A DNA stretch of 64,000 bases from Lineus longissimus (GCF_910592395.1 NC_088318.1:3410001-3474000), one strand, 5' to 3'; counted from the first letter of the stretch, positions 1-16,800 are shown. A program made the numbers and translations. The notes: generated from the letters alone by a model not told the origin.

Positions 1-126
1 TCTTTGGGAGGGAGGTCAGATCGGTTTTTGTACCAGAAAAGAACAAACCAAGTCAAATGCCAATGGCAAAACCAATCGCATCTTGTGGGGTCTACAGGTT
101 CTGGGGTCATTTGCTGTCTCTGTTAG

Positions 127-3483
<3,357 letters not shown>

Positions 3484-5143
3484 ACCGAGGCTCCGGCAGA
3501 CGAAACCGGACTCGAAAACTAATCAGACACGAACTGTCATAGATCATATTGTTGTTTCATAAGCTTCTCCGTTCATTCGACACTATCGGACACGACAAAT
3601 CATCGGACATCCTGCCACTCTGTTAGCGCCACCTATAGGGCACACTCTCCACTGTTTTTGTCACCTCTCATTTGTAAATGACCACCAACATGTGTATTAC
3701 TCGAGTTGTATCAATCATAAGTATGTCTTTTAGAACATTGGGATTTATAACTGAGAAGACGTGTAATATAAAAGTATCGAAGATTGTGCCTATTATATTA
3801 TTGTCTAATGACTGTAATATAAACCGATATATAGATTCAGGCCAGTAACGGCCATGTGTTCATCAAAAAGCGTGACTATATCTAGACCTGTGGTCGATGT
3901 ATATGAAATTCGTATCGGTAAGTGTGTAGCTTCAGTTCTCAAGCGGACTTTGTAATCGGGGCATGAGGGGTCGATGTGCCTGGACACTTTTTAGAGGTCA
4001 AGGTCAGATTTAAAGGTGAAGGTCAAAGTTCTAGTCCATAGTACACACCTGAGGAAGAAATCGCTTTATTTTGTTCTCAAAATATCAAAATAAATTCAGT
4101 TCTCAGATTTTTTTTTATTGTGACAAATTTTCTAAGTCAGTTTCTCCCGTAAAAATTTATTTTTTTGATTTGTTTGATTTGTTAATGTCGTGTTGCAGGT
4201 GGCTTTCAAATTTTAAAACTTGTTTTGAATTTACATCTTGGAAAATATTATTCATTGCGATAAAGAACCTAATGACTTAATTAGTCACCACATAGGTATG
4301 TCATATATACATAGATAAATTGCTTTTATAAAAACTTGTGAATACTTGTTCCCCCCAGTGGTGTATTGAAAGTATAGTGCACAGGCAACTTGGTGTAGAA
4401 AGCGTCGGTCGGCTAGAAGAAAATCTACATTACAAATCGGCTGGGTTCTCACAGAAATATTCATTTAGACCTTATGGTCCAAATATAGTTATAAGAATTT
4501 GGAAAGTGTCTGGAATGACATAAAAAGTCAGAGAAAGGAAATATACTGTTTCTCCGAATTCAACTTTGACTCAGTTGACCGTGTGCCATACTTTACCTAT
4601 AAACCCTTGATTTGTCAAATGGACTCATCTAATGCCTTAACTGGAAGAGTCCATTCAAGGAAATGGGGGTGAAAGTGTAACGGGATGACCTCTTTACGTC
4701 TGGCGGTTCACTCATTTTGTCAGTCTTGTGCAAATCAATGGGGCAGCTGGCCTGTGCTTATTTTTAAGGTGCTGCTTGCAAAGGACACTCAACAACAATA
4801 AACATGTGCTTGTATATTTACGTGTTATGAAATGTATTATTCAAACTGTTATCCATTTGATCCACGACCTAAAAGAAAAATGTTCAGCATACCCACTTCA
4901 GTTATTTAGAATTTTTGACGGGGTTTGAATTTTTGGTCATGGTCATAGGTTGGCCTTCCCCCTTGAAGTTGACAATAGTTTTTCACTGTTAATCAATGGA
5001 TTTGATGTGAGAAGTTGAAATTTCACTGGGAAGAATATTGTCTGTATTAAAGAGAGACACTGGGGTTGAGAGTCAGGGTGTTGACAATAGTTTTTGGCAC
5101 CAAAATAGATCTATATTGCAGAGGGCAGGAGAAGCTGATGCGT

Positions 5144-5345
5144 TCTACAGTTCAAGTCACAATTGACATCCTATCTGCTTCGCATTAGTTGCATGCAACC
5201 TACGCGCCTGTGACGCACTATGACACATTCGTCACTCTATGTTTTGCGCAGGTTGCCCGTCGCCTAGATTATGTGCCACCTACGTGCTCGGTAGCAGGTC
5301 AGTGATGCGATTTGAGGGATGTCAGTTGTGATTTGGACTGTATCC
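5144..5345. mobile_element. Imperfect inverted-repeat element of about 200 bp
   Basis: The arm at 5147-5173 is the reverse complement of 5315-5341 with a few mismatches (ACAGTTCAAGTCACAATTG against CAGTTGTGATTTGGACTGT). Weaker pairing continues inward, so nearly the whole segment could fold back. It resembles a MITE. No target duplication was found. Confidence 0.5.
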
Positions 5346-7805
5346 CTCCTACTGTTCATATAAGATTTGGAACCTGTCTACCGAGTGGCCTCGGCCAGGT
5401 GCTAGGAAAGATTCGACTTGCAAATGAATATGAACATAAGTGTTGTTAATTCACTTACTTATTTGTAGTGGCAACACGTACCACAACCCAAAAAAAATTA
5501 AAAACCTAATATCAGGCAAAGTAAAATGGGAATTTATGTTGTTGTGTCGCAATATTTTGGCAAGCATTTGTATTGTATTTCTATTAGTCAAGCTGGGCTT
5601 TGGCTAAGTGGGATAGTGAATTTGTGTTCGGTGTTCTGTGGAGGAAAGGAATGAGGTATATAGTCGACCAGGTTTATGTTGTCCTTATGATTAAACGAAA
5701 AACACAGGGTCACTTGAGTTTGTTTTTGTTTGTACATTTTCACAATGGTCATGATGCACTTCAAATTAACAAGTTGATACACACTGGTAATCATAAATAC
5801 TAATTTTTTGCAGCCCTGCTGATTGAATACTATCATTATACAATTTTTTTAAATTTGACCCAAAATTGTTGCACTATTGATAAGATCTTCAAGACTCTGT
5901 AAAGTCTTGTCACCCTTTGTGCAGTAGTCTAGCACCGACTGCTGGTAACTATTGCAGGGAAGGAGATACAATTCTTTGGTGAACAATTTTGGGTTGAATA
6001 AAAAAAACTAGGACATTATTATAAACAGCATCAGGCGATTGGTATTGTGAAGTAGGAGGAAACCAGAGACCCCGTTTTAGTTCCATGATGAATGACACAA
6101 TTCTGGTCTTATAAAAATGTTTTTTTATTGTTCAATTTTATTTTAGAGAATTTTTATACATATACTTGTTACTTCTAGTAATTTAACATAAAGGCCTCTT
6201 GCTTTCCATGTTTTTAGCCGACCAACAAAACGAAAAGTTTGTCCATTTTTACGACACTTGACGAACACAGAAAATTCATTTTGAAATGTTTGAATACTGT
6301 AAACTGAAACTTTTTTGAGCATTGCATTTTTACAAAATGATGAGATGAGAAGTCGAAAGTTGCTTGGTCAATTAATTTACCGATGGCCATTAATACTTAT
6401 CTATCAGTTGATATTAGTGTTAATATGTTGAATCATCTGTTGTTCAATTACTTCAGGTTTAAAATTGGTCAGCTAAAAACCTTGAAACCGCTAGGCCTAG
6501 TTATTGGTCTTTGGGTGAAGGTCTTGGTATCCACTCCATGGAGGCTGGACAGCCAAGTTGTTCGAGTAGTTCAAAGAAGTGGCTTTTTTTGTCGTATCCA
6601 GGGTCAATTTGAAGCAGACTATGAAGGAAACGAGAGGATCGCAAACTAGTGTAAACCCCTTTAGTTTTGTGAACCAAATATTTTCGCGAGAGGGGGTATA
6701 ATTGCTAACTTTAGGGAAGTGAAAATTTTCAACTTCATGGTTTTATCTTTGGAAACTGCACCCATTTGTAGAAATAAATGGAAGCAAAATCTGAAAAGGA
6801 TGTTTTTTGCAGACATATTGGGCCACAAAAATAAAGGTGTTTACAGTATGTGTTCATTTTTTAGGAATGACCAGACATCTGTGTTAGTTCATAAAATGCT
6901 AATTAATATGTACTTGCTGTTGTCTGAGTGTAGGTGTTATATATCATTGAGGTATTTTGTAAAGGAAATACAATGTTTTCACATATTATTAGAATTTTGG
7001 TGAAGAGATATTCGGCGAACTTGATGGGGACCTTGGGACCTTTAAACAACTTTTCCTACTCTCAAGCCAACTTGAAAAGTACAACGGGCACTTAGTCGAT
7101 TGGTGCAGGTTTTCCACAACATTATTTATTGGATAGATCAATGTGATCAGTTTTCAAATTTGTGCTGATCATGTGACGTTGTCAGGTGATGGCAATTTGA
7201 CCAATCGGCACAAGCTTTGTGGTCGTCTGCAGAGCAACGTTTCTGATATTGGCGGAATTTTTCCTTGTCCATGTCTAGTTAGAGTTCAAAAAGGTTATTG
7301 TAGCCGATCTAACTTTCTAAAAAAATTTGATGAGCCATTTTAAAGATGGCCTGCAGTATAACCTCTGTACAAAGAACTCAATGTCATGTTCATATAGCAT
7401 ATTTACAGGTAATGAAATCGTATAAGATAGGATTTCTACACCTCGAGAAGATGAATTACAATATAATGTAAAAAGCACATATTTCCTAATAGCTAATACT
7501 CCTTTATCTTTTGCCCTGTACATAGTTAACAGATGTAATGTATTGCTTCTACCTATGCCTTTACAGGAGGAGTCCTATGGGGAAATTCTTGTTTCAAGGA
7601 TTTTGTGACGGCTGTCGGAAATAGTTCTTGTCTGCACCTAAAGGTGGAGGTTTTAGATGGAAACATGCTGAGACAGCCTTTAAGAGTTCTCCTTTGAGAA
7701 GGGCTCCTCCACTTCAGCAAGTCAACATTATGTGGAACTCATATGTAGTCATTTGGAATACTGCTCTGTGGACTTACATGTAAATCATCACCACAATTGA
7801 CCTAA

Positions 7806-7907
7806 GTTGGAAAAGAATTCCAGATTTGCGGCCGGTTATGTATTCTCACACCAGATTTTGCTACGGTATGCGTAACCGGATGCAAAATCTGGAAATCTAG
7901 TTCCAAC
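7806..7907. mobile_element. Hairpin element of about 100 bp
   Basis: The left arm 7806-7839 (GTTGGAAAAGAATTCCAGA...) pairs with the right arm 7872-7907 (...TCTGGAAATCTAGTTCCAAC) at roughly 80 percent, with a loop of about 32 bp. This is a non-coding foldback element, probably an old MITE. Confidence 0.5.
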
Positions 7908-8663
7908 ATCTGTCAATGGTGGCACTGATTCAGAATCCTCAAAGGAGTATGAGAGGCTTTTGAGCCTTCAGGCGGGAAAGAACAATTGTAGGATCCAATG
8001 AGCTATTATTTGATTCATTCCCCACCGTGATGGCAAATAGAATATGTTAGAACAAAAAAAGGGATGTGTTCAAAGCAACTGGAAAATTCTGAACCCCTAG
8101 CTCCTGATTATAGCCTGCCCCCGCCCCATAATCAAATGAAAAATGTCTCCATGTTCTGCAGAGTGCCATCGGATTTACTCCTATTTCAGTGCTAAGTTAC
8201 AGAAAAAGTCCTAGGGAAATAAATTTGCTATACTAGTCGATCGCATTTGTATGTAAAGTTCCATGAATCCTGCAATATGTAAAAGTGCCATAAACGTGTT
8301 TATTTAAGATGGCTGTACTTCATTTTCGATCTCATTTTCTTGTTTAATTCTACGCGATTCAAAGATTGAATGATTCACACTGTACCCGTTTGGTGCCATT
8401 CGATTTCAATGATGTCATTAGCCGATCAGCGAACGACTAACTGTTAAACCTTTAAAAAAGTTTCCTGGCTAATGGACATGAGATTACCATAAGAAAAGCA
8501 GCAATCATTTCAGTGTATTTTTGCAGATTTCGTGATCATTTGGGAAAGTAGCTGTCTTTTGGAATAGCCCCGCTTTAAGGTAAAATAAAATCTTACAGTT
8601 CTAGTATATGATAAATAGAGGTCGCTTCAACTGGCTCATATATAGAAGGAATGAAATATGTAG

Positions 8664-8760
8664 GGAAAAGGCAAGTTGCCTTGACTCGGACTCGAACCAC
8701 AGGTCTTTGAATTGCTCATACATTGCTCTCTACCATGTCAAATTCCTATCAGACCTACCT
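8664..8760 (-). mobile_element. tRNA-derived SINE fragment
   Basis: On the minus strand a tRNA-like body is visible. TGGTAGAGAGC resembles a polymerase III A box, and GGTTCGAGTCC is a perfect B box about 35 bases further on. The acceptor-stem halves do not pair, so it is not a functional tRNA gene. Confidence 0.5.
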
Positions 8761-8839
8761 GTTTCTGCGCTGTGTGATACCGTTATGAAAATCTGATTTG
8801 GCTCTGATGTGTCACTCGGTGCAGAAAACAGAATTTGAT

Positions 8840-8912
8840 GGGTTAACAGGTAGCGCAGTGAACTGGCAATCTGAAGGTCTGTAGTCTAAATCCCACTCGG
8901 GGCAACCTGATT
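8840..8912 (+). mobile_element. tRNA-like SINE fragment
   Basis: GGTAGCGCAGTGA looks like an A box. A decayed B box (TAGTCTAAATCC) follows at tRNA-like spacing, with a CGGGGCAACC tail. It lies opposite in orientation to the fragment about 80 bp to its left. The B box is degraded, so confidence is modest. Confidence 0.35.
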
Positions 8913-10199
8913 TTTCGGCACATACTGTATAGACGCTATTTAGCCAGTTAAAGGGTGCCTATACAAAAGGCCTACTGGGTATATAACATGTATTGTAGGC
9001 CTATGTGAAACGGACGCATCAAAACCGACTAAACAGTATTTCATCCTTCTTACAGTTTAAATATATAGCTGCAGATACGACCCAGGTTTTGAATCAAAAA
9101 GTGTCGGGCCCACATGCACCTAAATCAAGAACGACAGAAATTCGCCTTACTGATTTTATAATGGTAAAATGTTCTAAAGGATGACTCGAAAACATGTCGG
9201 TGGCTATGAGGTTGATTTAGCTGTGTGTGTGCCATATACTTAGCTGGGATACACTAGGTGTTGTAGCCCACTTGACTCACGCGAAGTAACAAATCGTTTA
9301 GGAGATTATGTAAATGACTATACTAAGTGTGGATGGGTCACTTGGAGGGCTGCATACATGAATGAGTTTTCCATGGATTGTAGGAGAGGCGATGATAGGC
9401 TATGTTCAGCATTGCTCTATATGTTTGGTCCCAAGGTTGGCGTGAAAGGAATGGTTTAAAGTTGCCACATTGCAGCCCTTCTCAGAAGATTTATTTGCCC
9501 ATTTCTAGTTCAGCGCCACCTATTAGTGGTGCTTGGTTTTGGTGGGATGAAGTGGCTGAGGTCAGTGCAGCAGGCAACACGTTGTTGCAGAGACGGTGGT
9601 CAAATGTGACATAAAGAGTTTGGCATGAGGAGGACGCAGAGGTGGAACCCGGGTGAGGACATCACCGTGTGCATAATTCATAAAATGTACATAAAGGTGT
9701 CCTTGCTTTCACTCAAAAACAGGCACTCAAAAAGTTCAACTAGCACACTTTCACTGCGTCCCCGCCGAGGTTGTTTTATACCTCCCAACGCAAGTAAATT
9801 AGTTTCGTCAAGAACTAGAATTGGTCAAATAAATCTATTTTTGTTAATTTATTGTTCTGCTTCTCTTTGCTTTAACTGTGATGTTCTTGGTAATGTGGCA
9901 TTGTGTACCATGGTTAGAGAGTTGTTGTTAAACGTAGTGCTTTCAATCATGTCGTAAGTTTTATACCTGTTCTTTCGACTTGTCACTATCATTTAATATG
10001 AAATATATGGAAATGAACTTAGAATAATCTTGCTTTTGTCTTTTCATATAACAAACAAATCTTATGTCTAGAAACTTGACATCACTTGTTGTGACAGCCT
10101 GTATCCACTGAGTCCCAATCAACAGCAGACAGACTCGAAGACAATTTACGTCTTGTACAGTGGTGACACCTATGCCAAAAATTTAAATTAAAACGACAA

Positions 10200-12086
10200 A
10201 TAACTGACTGAGGCTGTCTTGTCGGTCTTCCGGTCCCGGTCTGGTTGTGACTGTCTCCTCTCTCAACATGTTGGAACGAAGGTGGAGCAGCCAGGCCTGA
10301 TTCAATTGTGCTGTGACTGTCTCGCTTCTCTTGCCTACCGTTGGCAAGACAGTGGCGCAGGTAGCGCCCATTTAATCAGGTTGTGACCGTCTCATCTCTC
10401 ACCGTGTCGGCACGAAGGTGGAGCAGCCAGGCCTGATTCGGTCTGGTTGTGACTGTCTCGCTTCTCTTGCCTACCGTTGGCAAGACAGTGGAGCAGGTAG
10501 CGCCCGTCTGATCTGGTTGTGACCGTCTCATCTCTCTCATCGTGTTGGCACGAAAGTGGAGCAGCCAGGCCTGATTCGGTCTGGTTGTGACTGTCTCCTC
10601 TCTCAACATGTTGGCACGAAGGTGGGCCAGCCAGCCCCGATTCGGTCTGGTTGTGACTGTCTCAGTTCTCTGATCGACTTGGTACAAAGATGAAGCAGCC
10701 AGCCCGAAAACGGTCGGTTGTGACTGTCTCTCTAATCGATTTGCGACATGGTGTACCTGCCATCCCCGGTTCGATCTGGTTGTGACTCTCTCTTCATGTT
10801 GGCAAGAAGGGGGGCCAGCCAGCCCCAAAACAGTCTGCTTGTGACTGAATCATTTCTCACGCATCGCTCACTGTATTGGCAAGACTGGAGCTGCCAATCC
10901 CGATTCGGTCTGGTTGTCATCTCTCTCATCGTGTTGGCACGAAGGTGGTGCAGCCAGACCTGATTCAATTGGGCTGTGACTGTCTCGCTGCTCTTACCTA
11001 TCGTTGGCAAGACAGTGGAGCAGGTAGCGCTCATTTAATCTGGTTGTGACTGTCTCATCTCTCTCATCGTGTTGGCACGAAGGTGGAGCAGCCAGGCCTG
11101 ATTCCATTGGGCTGTGACTGTCTCACTTTTCTTGCCTACTGTTGGCAAGACAATGGAGCAGGTAGCGCTCATTTGATCTGGTTGTGACCGCCTCATCTGT
11201 CTCATCGTGTTGGCACGAAGGTGGAGCAGCCAGGCCTGATTCGGTCTGGTTGTGACTGTCTCCTCTCTAAACATGTTGGGACGAAGTGGACCAGCCAGCC
11301 CCGATTCGGTCTGGTTGTGACTGTCTCATTTCTCTGATCGACTTGGCACAAAGATGAAGTAGCCAGCCCGAAAACGGTCGGTTGTGACTGTCTCTCTAAT
11401 CGATTTGCGACATGGTGAAGCTGCCATCTCCGGTTCGATCTGGTTGTGACTCTCTCTTCATGTTGGCAAGAAGGGGGGCCAGCCAGCCCCAAAACGGTCT
11501 GCTTGTGACTGTATCATTTCTCTCGCATCGCTCACTGTATTGGCAAGACTGTGGAGCTGCCAGTCCCGATTCGGTCTGGTTGTCACTGTCTCATCTCTCT
11601 CATCGTGTTGGCACGAAAGTGGAGCAGCCAGGCCTGCTTCAACCGTGCTGTGACTGTGTCTGTTCTCTTGCCTACCGTTGGCAAGACAGTGGAACAGGTA
11701 GCGCCCATTTAATCAGGTTGTGACCGTCTCATCTCTCACCGTGTCGGCACCAAGGTGGAGCAGCCAGGCCTGATTCGGTCTGGTTGTGACTGTCTCGCTT
11801 CTCTTGCCTACCGTTGGCAAGACAGTGGCGCAGGTAGCGCCCATTTGATCTGGTTGTGACCGTCTCATCTCTCTCATCGTGTTAGCAAGACAGTGGAGCA
11901 GCCAGCCCCGATTCAGTTTGGTTGTGACTGTCTCATCTCTCTCATCGTTTTGATATGATGGTGGCGTAGCCATACATAATTCAATCGGGCAGTGACTGTC
12001 TCGCTTTTCTTGCTCGCCCTTAGCAAGACAGTGGAGCAGCTAGCGCCCATTTGATCTGGCTGTGGCCGTCTCATCTCTCTGAACGT
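10200..12086. repeat. 66-70-bp satellite with a higher-order repeat
   Basis: The phrase TTGTGACTGTCTC recurs every 66-70 bp (for example at 10247, 10313, 10383, 10449, 10519 and 10587). It is followed by variants of TTGGCACGAAGGTGGAGCAG or TTGGCAAGACAGTGGAGCAG. Distinct variants recur in the same order: the CGACTTGG(T/C)ACAAAGATGAAG variant is at 10675 and again at 11339, giving a second period of about 664 bp, close to ten units. Minus-strand frames of 80-150 codons cross the array because many units are 66 bp long, but the 68- and 70-bp units break phase. I therefore do not call a protein. Confidence 0.9.
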
Positions 12087-12087
12087 G

Positions 12088-12790
12088 CTCCATATTCACC
12101 TGGTAAGCCTGGCACAACCAGTCTTCCTACCTGCCCTGTATTTCATCTGGTCAGCCTTGCACAACCTGTCTTCATGCTTGTTCAATATTTCATCTGGTCA
12201 GCTTGGCACAACCTGTCTTCATATCTGCTCTCCATATTCACCTGGTAAGCCCGGCACAAGCTGTCTTCGTACTAACCCTGTATTTCATCTGGCCAGCCTT
12301 GCACAACCTGTCTTCATGCCTGTTCCATCTTTCATCTGGCCAGCCTGGCACAACCTGTCTTCATGCCTGTTCCATATTTCATCCGGTCAGCTTGGCACAA
12401 CCTGTCTTCATATCTGCTCCATATTCACCTGGTAAGCCCGGCACAAGCTGTCTTCGTACCTGCCCTGTATTTCACCTGATCAGCTTGGCACAACATGTCT
12501 TCATGCCTGCTCCATATTTCATCTGGCCAGCCTTGCACAACCTGTCTTCATACCTGTTCAATATTTCATCTGGCCAGCCTTGCACAACCCGTCCTGCCCT
12601 GTATGTCATCTGGTCAGCTTGGCACAACCTGTCTTCATGCCTGTTCCATATTTCATCTGGTCAGCTTTGCACAACCTGTCTTCATGCCTGTTCAATATTT
12701 CATCAGAGCAATTCAGCACAACCTGTCTTCATACCTGCTCAATATTTCATCTGGTCAGCCTGGCACAACCTGTCTTGTCAAAACCTGTCA
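12088..12790. repeat. 47-bp minisatellite, open in all three plus frames
   Basis: About 15 copies of a unit containing GGCACAACCTGTCTTCAT and ATTTCATCTGGTCAGC repeat every 47 bp (GCACAA at 12301, 12348 and 12395). Because 47 is not a multiple of three, a reading frame passes through all three frames in turn. The unit has no stop codon in any of them. This explains the overlapping frames of up to 226 codons here. They look like a repeat artefact, with no recognised domain. Confidence 0.9.
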
Positions 12791-13867
12791 AAGCATGAGT
12801 ATGAAGAGAGCTATCCCCCACCTGCACAAGCAGAAAAAAATGAAGGAATACAAGCCAATTGCTTTGATTCTTTTATTTTCTAAGTACAAAATATAATAAT
12901 CACATCCCTTTGAAGTCTTGATCTCCAAAGTGAAAACATTATTGTGCATGAACAGTAGGTGTGTCACTATTTCCTCACAAATTCTTCACTAATTTTAAAT
13001 ATATTTTGGCTATAACTACATACTTTATCACTATAAACTCACTACCAGAACTATTAATCTTATTTTACATAAAAATTATGAAACCGTCGGACCCAAAATA
13101 GTGTAGTTTTCAGGAGATGAACAACCCCCATGGCTGCACCAAAATCTAAACTATTTCGGGGCCTTTTTCAAAATTATTTGGTATAAACTACGCTGACCAG
13201 TCAGCAGAAATACCGGACAAACTTCAAACAAACCAAAATGGATATAAAAGCTGTTAAGAAGACTATTCAGTGACAGGATCACCTTTATTATCCAACTTTG
13301 GCTTACTTGGAGTTTATCTTTGCCTGTAACCAGACAGGCTAAGGAACAAAACAAAGGCTTTTAAGTTGCACCATATCTGATAGCCATTCGGTTGACAAAA
13401 TCAGGCGGTCTAGATGCATAGCCCTCGGCAAGAGTAAGTCACATTATGACGGGTTGTCCAAGAACACTGTACCACTGTCAAACAAAAGATTGTCCAGGAG
13501 CAGATGTCTTTAAGGACAACCTAATTGGAAAGTATAACAGTAGCAGAGATTATTGAAAAGACCACAAAGAATGTCCAAAAGGTTCTCAAAGTCCTAAAGG
13601 TCAATGTTCTCGTGTCTCACTATCCAAGTGTTCTCAATGTCTGCAGAAGGTCCCCATTTTTCCACTCAGTTCAGAAGAATCAAACCTGATGCACTTATCA
13701 ATGAAATGAACTTGTGTCTCAATATGTCCACTAGTGAAAACTCCTGCTTTATTTCCCACTCACATTAGAATCTAAAACTTTGTGACTAATCACAACTGAA
13801 CACCTGCAATACTCATCCTTCCATGAAATGAACTCGTATTTCGACATGTCCTTAACGTCGTAAGTTT
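12791..13867 (-). other. CEP76 3' untranslated region and flank
   Basis: No gene is recognised. On the minus strand, AATAAA-type polyadenylation signals (TTTATT on the plus strand) occur at 13748-13753, 13284-13289 and 12872-12877. The first is about 115 bp past the CEP76 stop. Which one is used cannot be told from the sequence. Confidence 0.4.
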
Positions 13868-16800
13868 TTACAAAATCGACTTGTATTTTGAAGCAAACAT
13901 GACCCAAACAGATGCCGCTGATTCAGGGTACGTGTAAACTCGCACCCGCACGGCTAATCGGACGTGATCTCCTCGACAGTTGATGATCTCATCACAAACA
14001 GGCGACCTGAAATGTAAATATAACGAGGTCAGAAGGGAACTTTTTCTTCTTCTTTTGAGATGCACGTTAGACAATCAGTCTTTTTCGGTAACAAAGTCGG
14101 GTGTCCTAGAGAGTTCCACCACAGAGGCCCAGAGCTTTGTGGTCAGCGTGGTGTCCTTTGGCCAGTATACGTCTCTATAGAAGGGAAACTAATGCTGGGT
14201 ATTCTGCTTTATTGCAAGGCCAAGACTAAGGACGATGGATTCGCAACAAGACTGGTAATTGCTCGGAACCATTCTGATACCACTGCACAATTCCACAAAA
14301 CGTTAAAATTTAAATGAGTTAAAAATGCTTGGCCCAAAAGCATCCAACACAAGCTTTGGCCAAGATACAGTTGATGTCAGATATAACTTACTTTAAACAA
14401 GAGGCAAAAGCCTTCCTTGGATTCCTATGTACGAACTGAATGGGGTATCCCTTGAACGTATGCCCATCTGGTACAGCTCTCCGAATGGCCTGCTGGAACT
14501 CCTCATTACCCACTGACAGACCAGTCACGCGCTCGGTCTCATAAGCTGCCAGGGCTGGAGTCAATAAGTAGCTCAGTTGGTCGTCCCAGAGTGTGCCAAG
14601 ACCTTGGTCCTATGAAATAAAGTTAATTGGTATTGATGAGAACTGTAAACATGGAGAATTCGTCACAACCCAAAGGATTCATTACTATAAAAGTCAGTCA
14701 AGTGAGACGAATCCAGAAAACAACCTGCCTCCTAGGAAAGCCTCTTCAAATGTAAGAATCTCGAAGTCATATCTTTCCCATAGAAGGAGGGAAGCTCAGT
14801 CCAAATTGTATTTACTCCTAGTCCTATTCTTACTAGCAAATGATTTCGAGGCAATACCTACCCTACGGTGCTGTGAGACAAGAGACCGCAATTCCTGCTC
14901 AAGGTCATTGCTGATGAGGGCAGCATCAAGGGTTGGGGCACAGAGAGGGGGAAGTGTGGGCCAGAGTGGACTCGCCCCAAGGCCACACACAGACCTGATG
15001 GCATCTTCCGACATTGCCTTCCATTGTGACTCATTGGTGAGGTCAAATAGGCAGACGTCCACACTGTCTGTCGGCTGTGGAAGAAACAAAGTTAATGGAG
15101 ATTACGTAAAGTGAAATAAGTCTAAATTTACAATGTGAATTTTGACTACAGGCAAGGATTAAGTTACATAAAGATCCCAATAGGGGTCCCTCCTAATAGA
15201 GAATTTCAGTATGTTAAACTCTAAGCTTGGATAAGGCTGGCAATTATCGAAGAATTGTATTTAAACACAACCCATGCCCCTAAATGTACATACTCAGCTG
15301 AAGACTTCCAGGGTAGAATGCCTGGTTCATGAATAAAAATTGATACACCATACCTGGCAGTTTGCATAGAATGCCTGGTGACTGAACACACATCCTATGG
15401 TTCTGTACGGATGGTTGGCCTTAGGTTGTGGTACAGCTGGGGGATCATTTGGGTTCACTGCACGATGGATATACCTGGAGAATTGAATGATACGACTTTG
15501 AGCTTCATTTTACCAAGACAATCACACATCCAAAAAAGATGTACCAGTATCCACATTGAATGAATCTAACATCAACAAATTCAACAATACCTGTGCTGAA
15601 ATTGAAATCGATTAAAAACGATTTGTGACAGACTTACCTGTGTCCTGTCAAACTTTCCCAGAATGTGATGAGCCCGTCTGGTCCAATCGTGACAACCCAA
15701 GTATGTGCTGCCCCCTTTGCCTTAGTTCCCACACAGACGTATGCATCAAGGCCAAAACCAAGGAGAAGACTACACAAGAGAATGGCATGGTCTTCACAGT
15801 CCTGAAAAAATGTTTGTTCTTTTAGTAATAATGTTTCTAGTTTTATAAATAAACTAGGATTCATGGCAGAGTCTTGAAAGTGCCAGTACAACAGACGAGA
15901 TTAGACACCAGACCACTCTGGGAACTGCCAACACCAAGAGACTGGCCACATGGCCGAACACTGCTTCAATCGAGACAAAGCTCTGGGGATCAAGGGACAA
16001 AGGAGAGATAACAGCCATGTTAATCAAAGACACAGGCCTGGTTCTGTAGTATTAAAGGCATAAAATGAAAATCAACGCCAAGAAGAAGAAGAAGAAAACT
16101 TACCCCCTTATTCCTGCACAGGAATGCGTGCATGGTTGTCCACTGTTCTCCCTTCTCACCGCCTCCGACAGTCAACACTTTCTCGTAACCGATCAAACTG
16201 ACGAATCGTGCCGATTCACGAGGGGTGTCGAGGAGCCTACCAGCTCTCAGCGGCTTCAGATAGGAACAGACTGGGCGGTTTGTACCATTCTCATCCTGGA
16301 AAGGAGAATGAATATTGCAAGATTAAAATGGGGAACAGAGCAATGCCTTTCTCAAATGGTATATGAATTTGCCACTTCTATCATCAGGTTACTTTTGTTC
16401 AGTGTTTTCCACTAATAATAGGCAAAATCATAATTGCATTTTAGAATACCAGTATCTGATGCCTGATGAGGTGTCAAGCATCTCTATTATGATACAATGA
16501 TCTGACACCATTTTTGTATCAGTACATTTTGTCAATCCAAGAAAGATTGTGATAGAGATTTAAACTCTGCAGTTGTGACTGGGACCAGGTCTGCACTCTA
16601 ACAAGAAGAATAAGAGACAATTGTGATAAATTCTGCACACCAAACACCAGACTTATGGGTGGCACAGTAGATGAATCGAACACAGAAAATCGAAATCTGA
16701 AAACGATAAAAAATATTTTTGCAAAGTACATACCTGAGCAAATATCTTCACCAGCCTCTGACTGTGTGTCCCACGAATCTGCAAGTATTCCTTCCACCAC

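Larger units (their letters stand above)
3484..10180. other. CMIP 3' untranslated and intergenic region, no gene recognised
   Basis: The CMIP 3' UTR begins at 3484; its end is not clear (an AATAAA-like site lies near 4088). The other reading frames here are short, lack homology and show no chain of splice-linked exons. The stretch holds hairpin elements (5144-5345, 7806-7907) and a divergent pair of tRNA-like SINE fragments (8664-8760, 8840-8912). I see nothing else that I can name. Confidence 0.5.

Noticed and set aside
10376-10828. Minus-strand frame of 150 codons with a repeated ETVTTRPNQAWLLHL motif
   Set aside because: It lies wholly in the 66-70-bp satellite. The 66-bp units keep frame while 68- and 70-bp units break it, and other arrays show the same pattern. 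No start, splice or domain supports a gene.
12203-12883. 226-codon plus-strand frame
   Set aside because: It is produced by the 47-bp minisatellite, which is open in all frames. Two other long overlapping frames cover the same DNA equally well.
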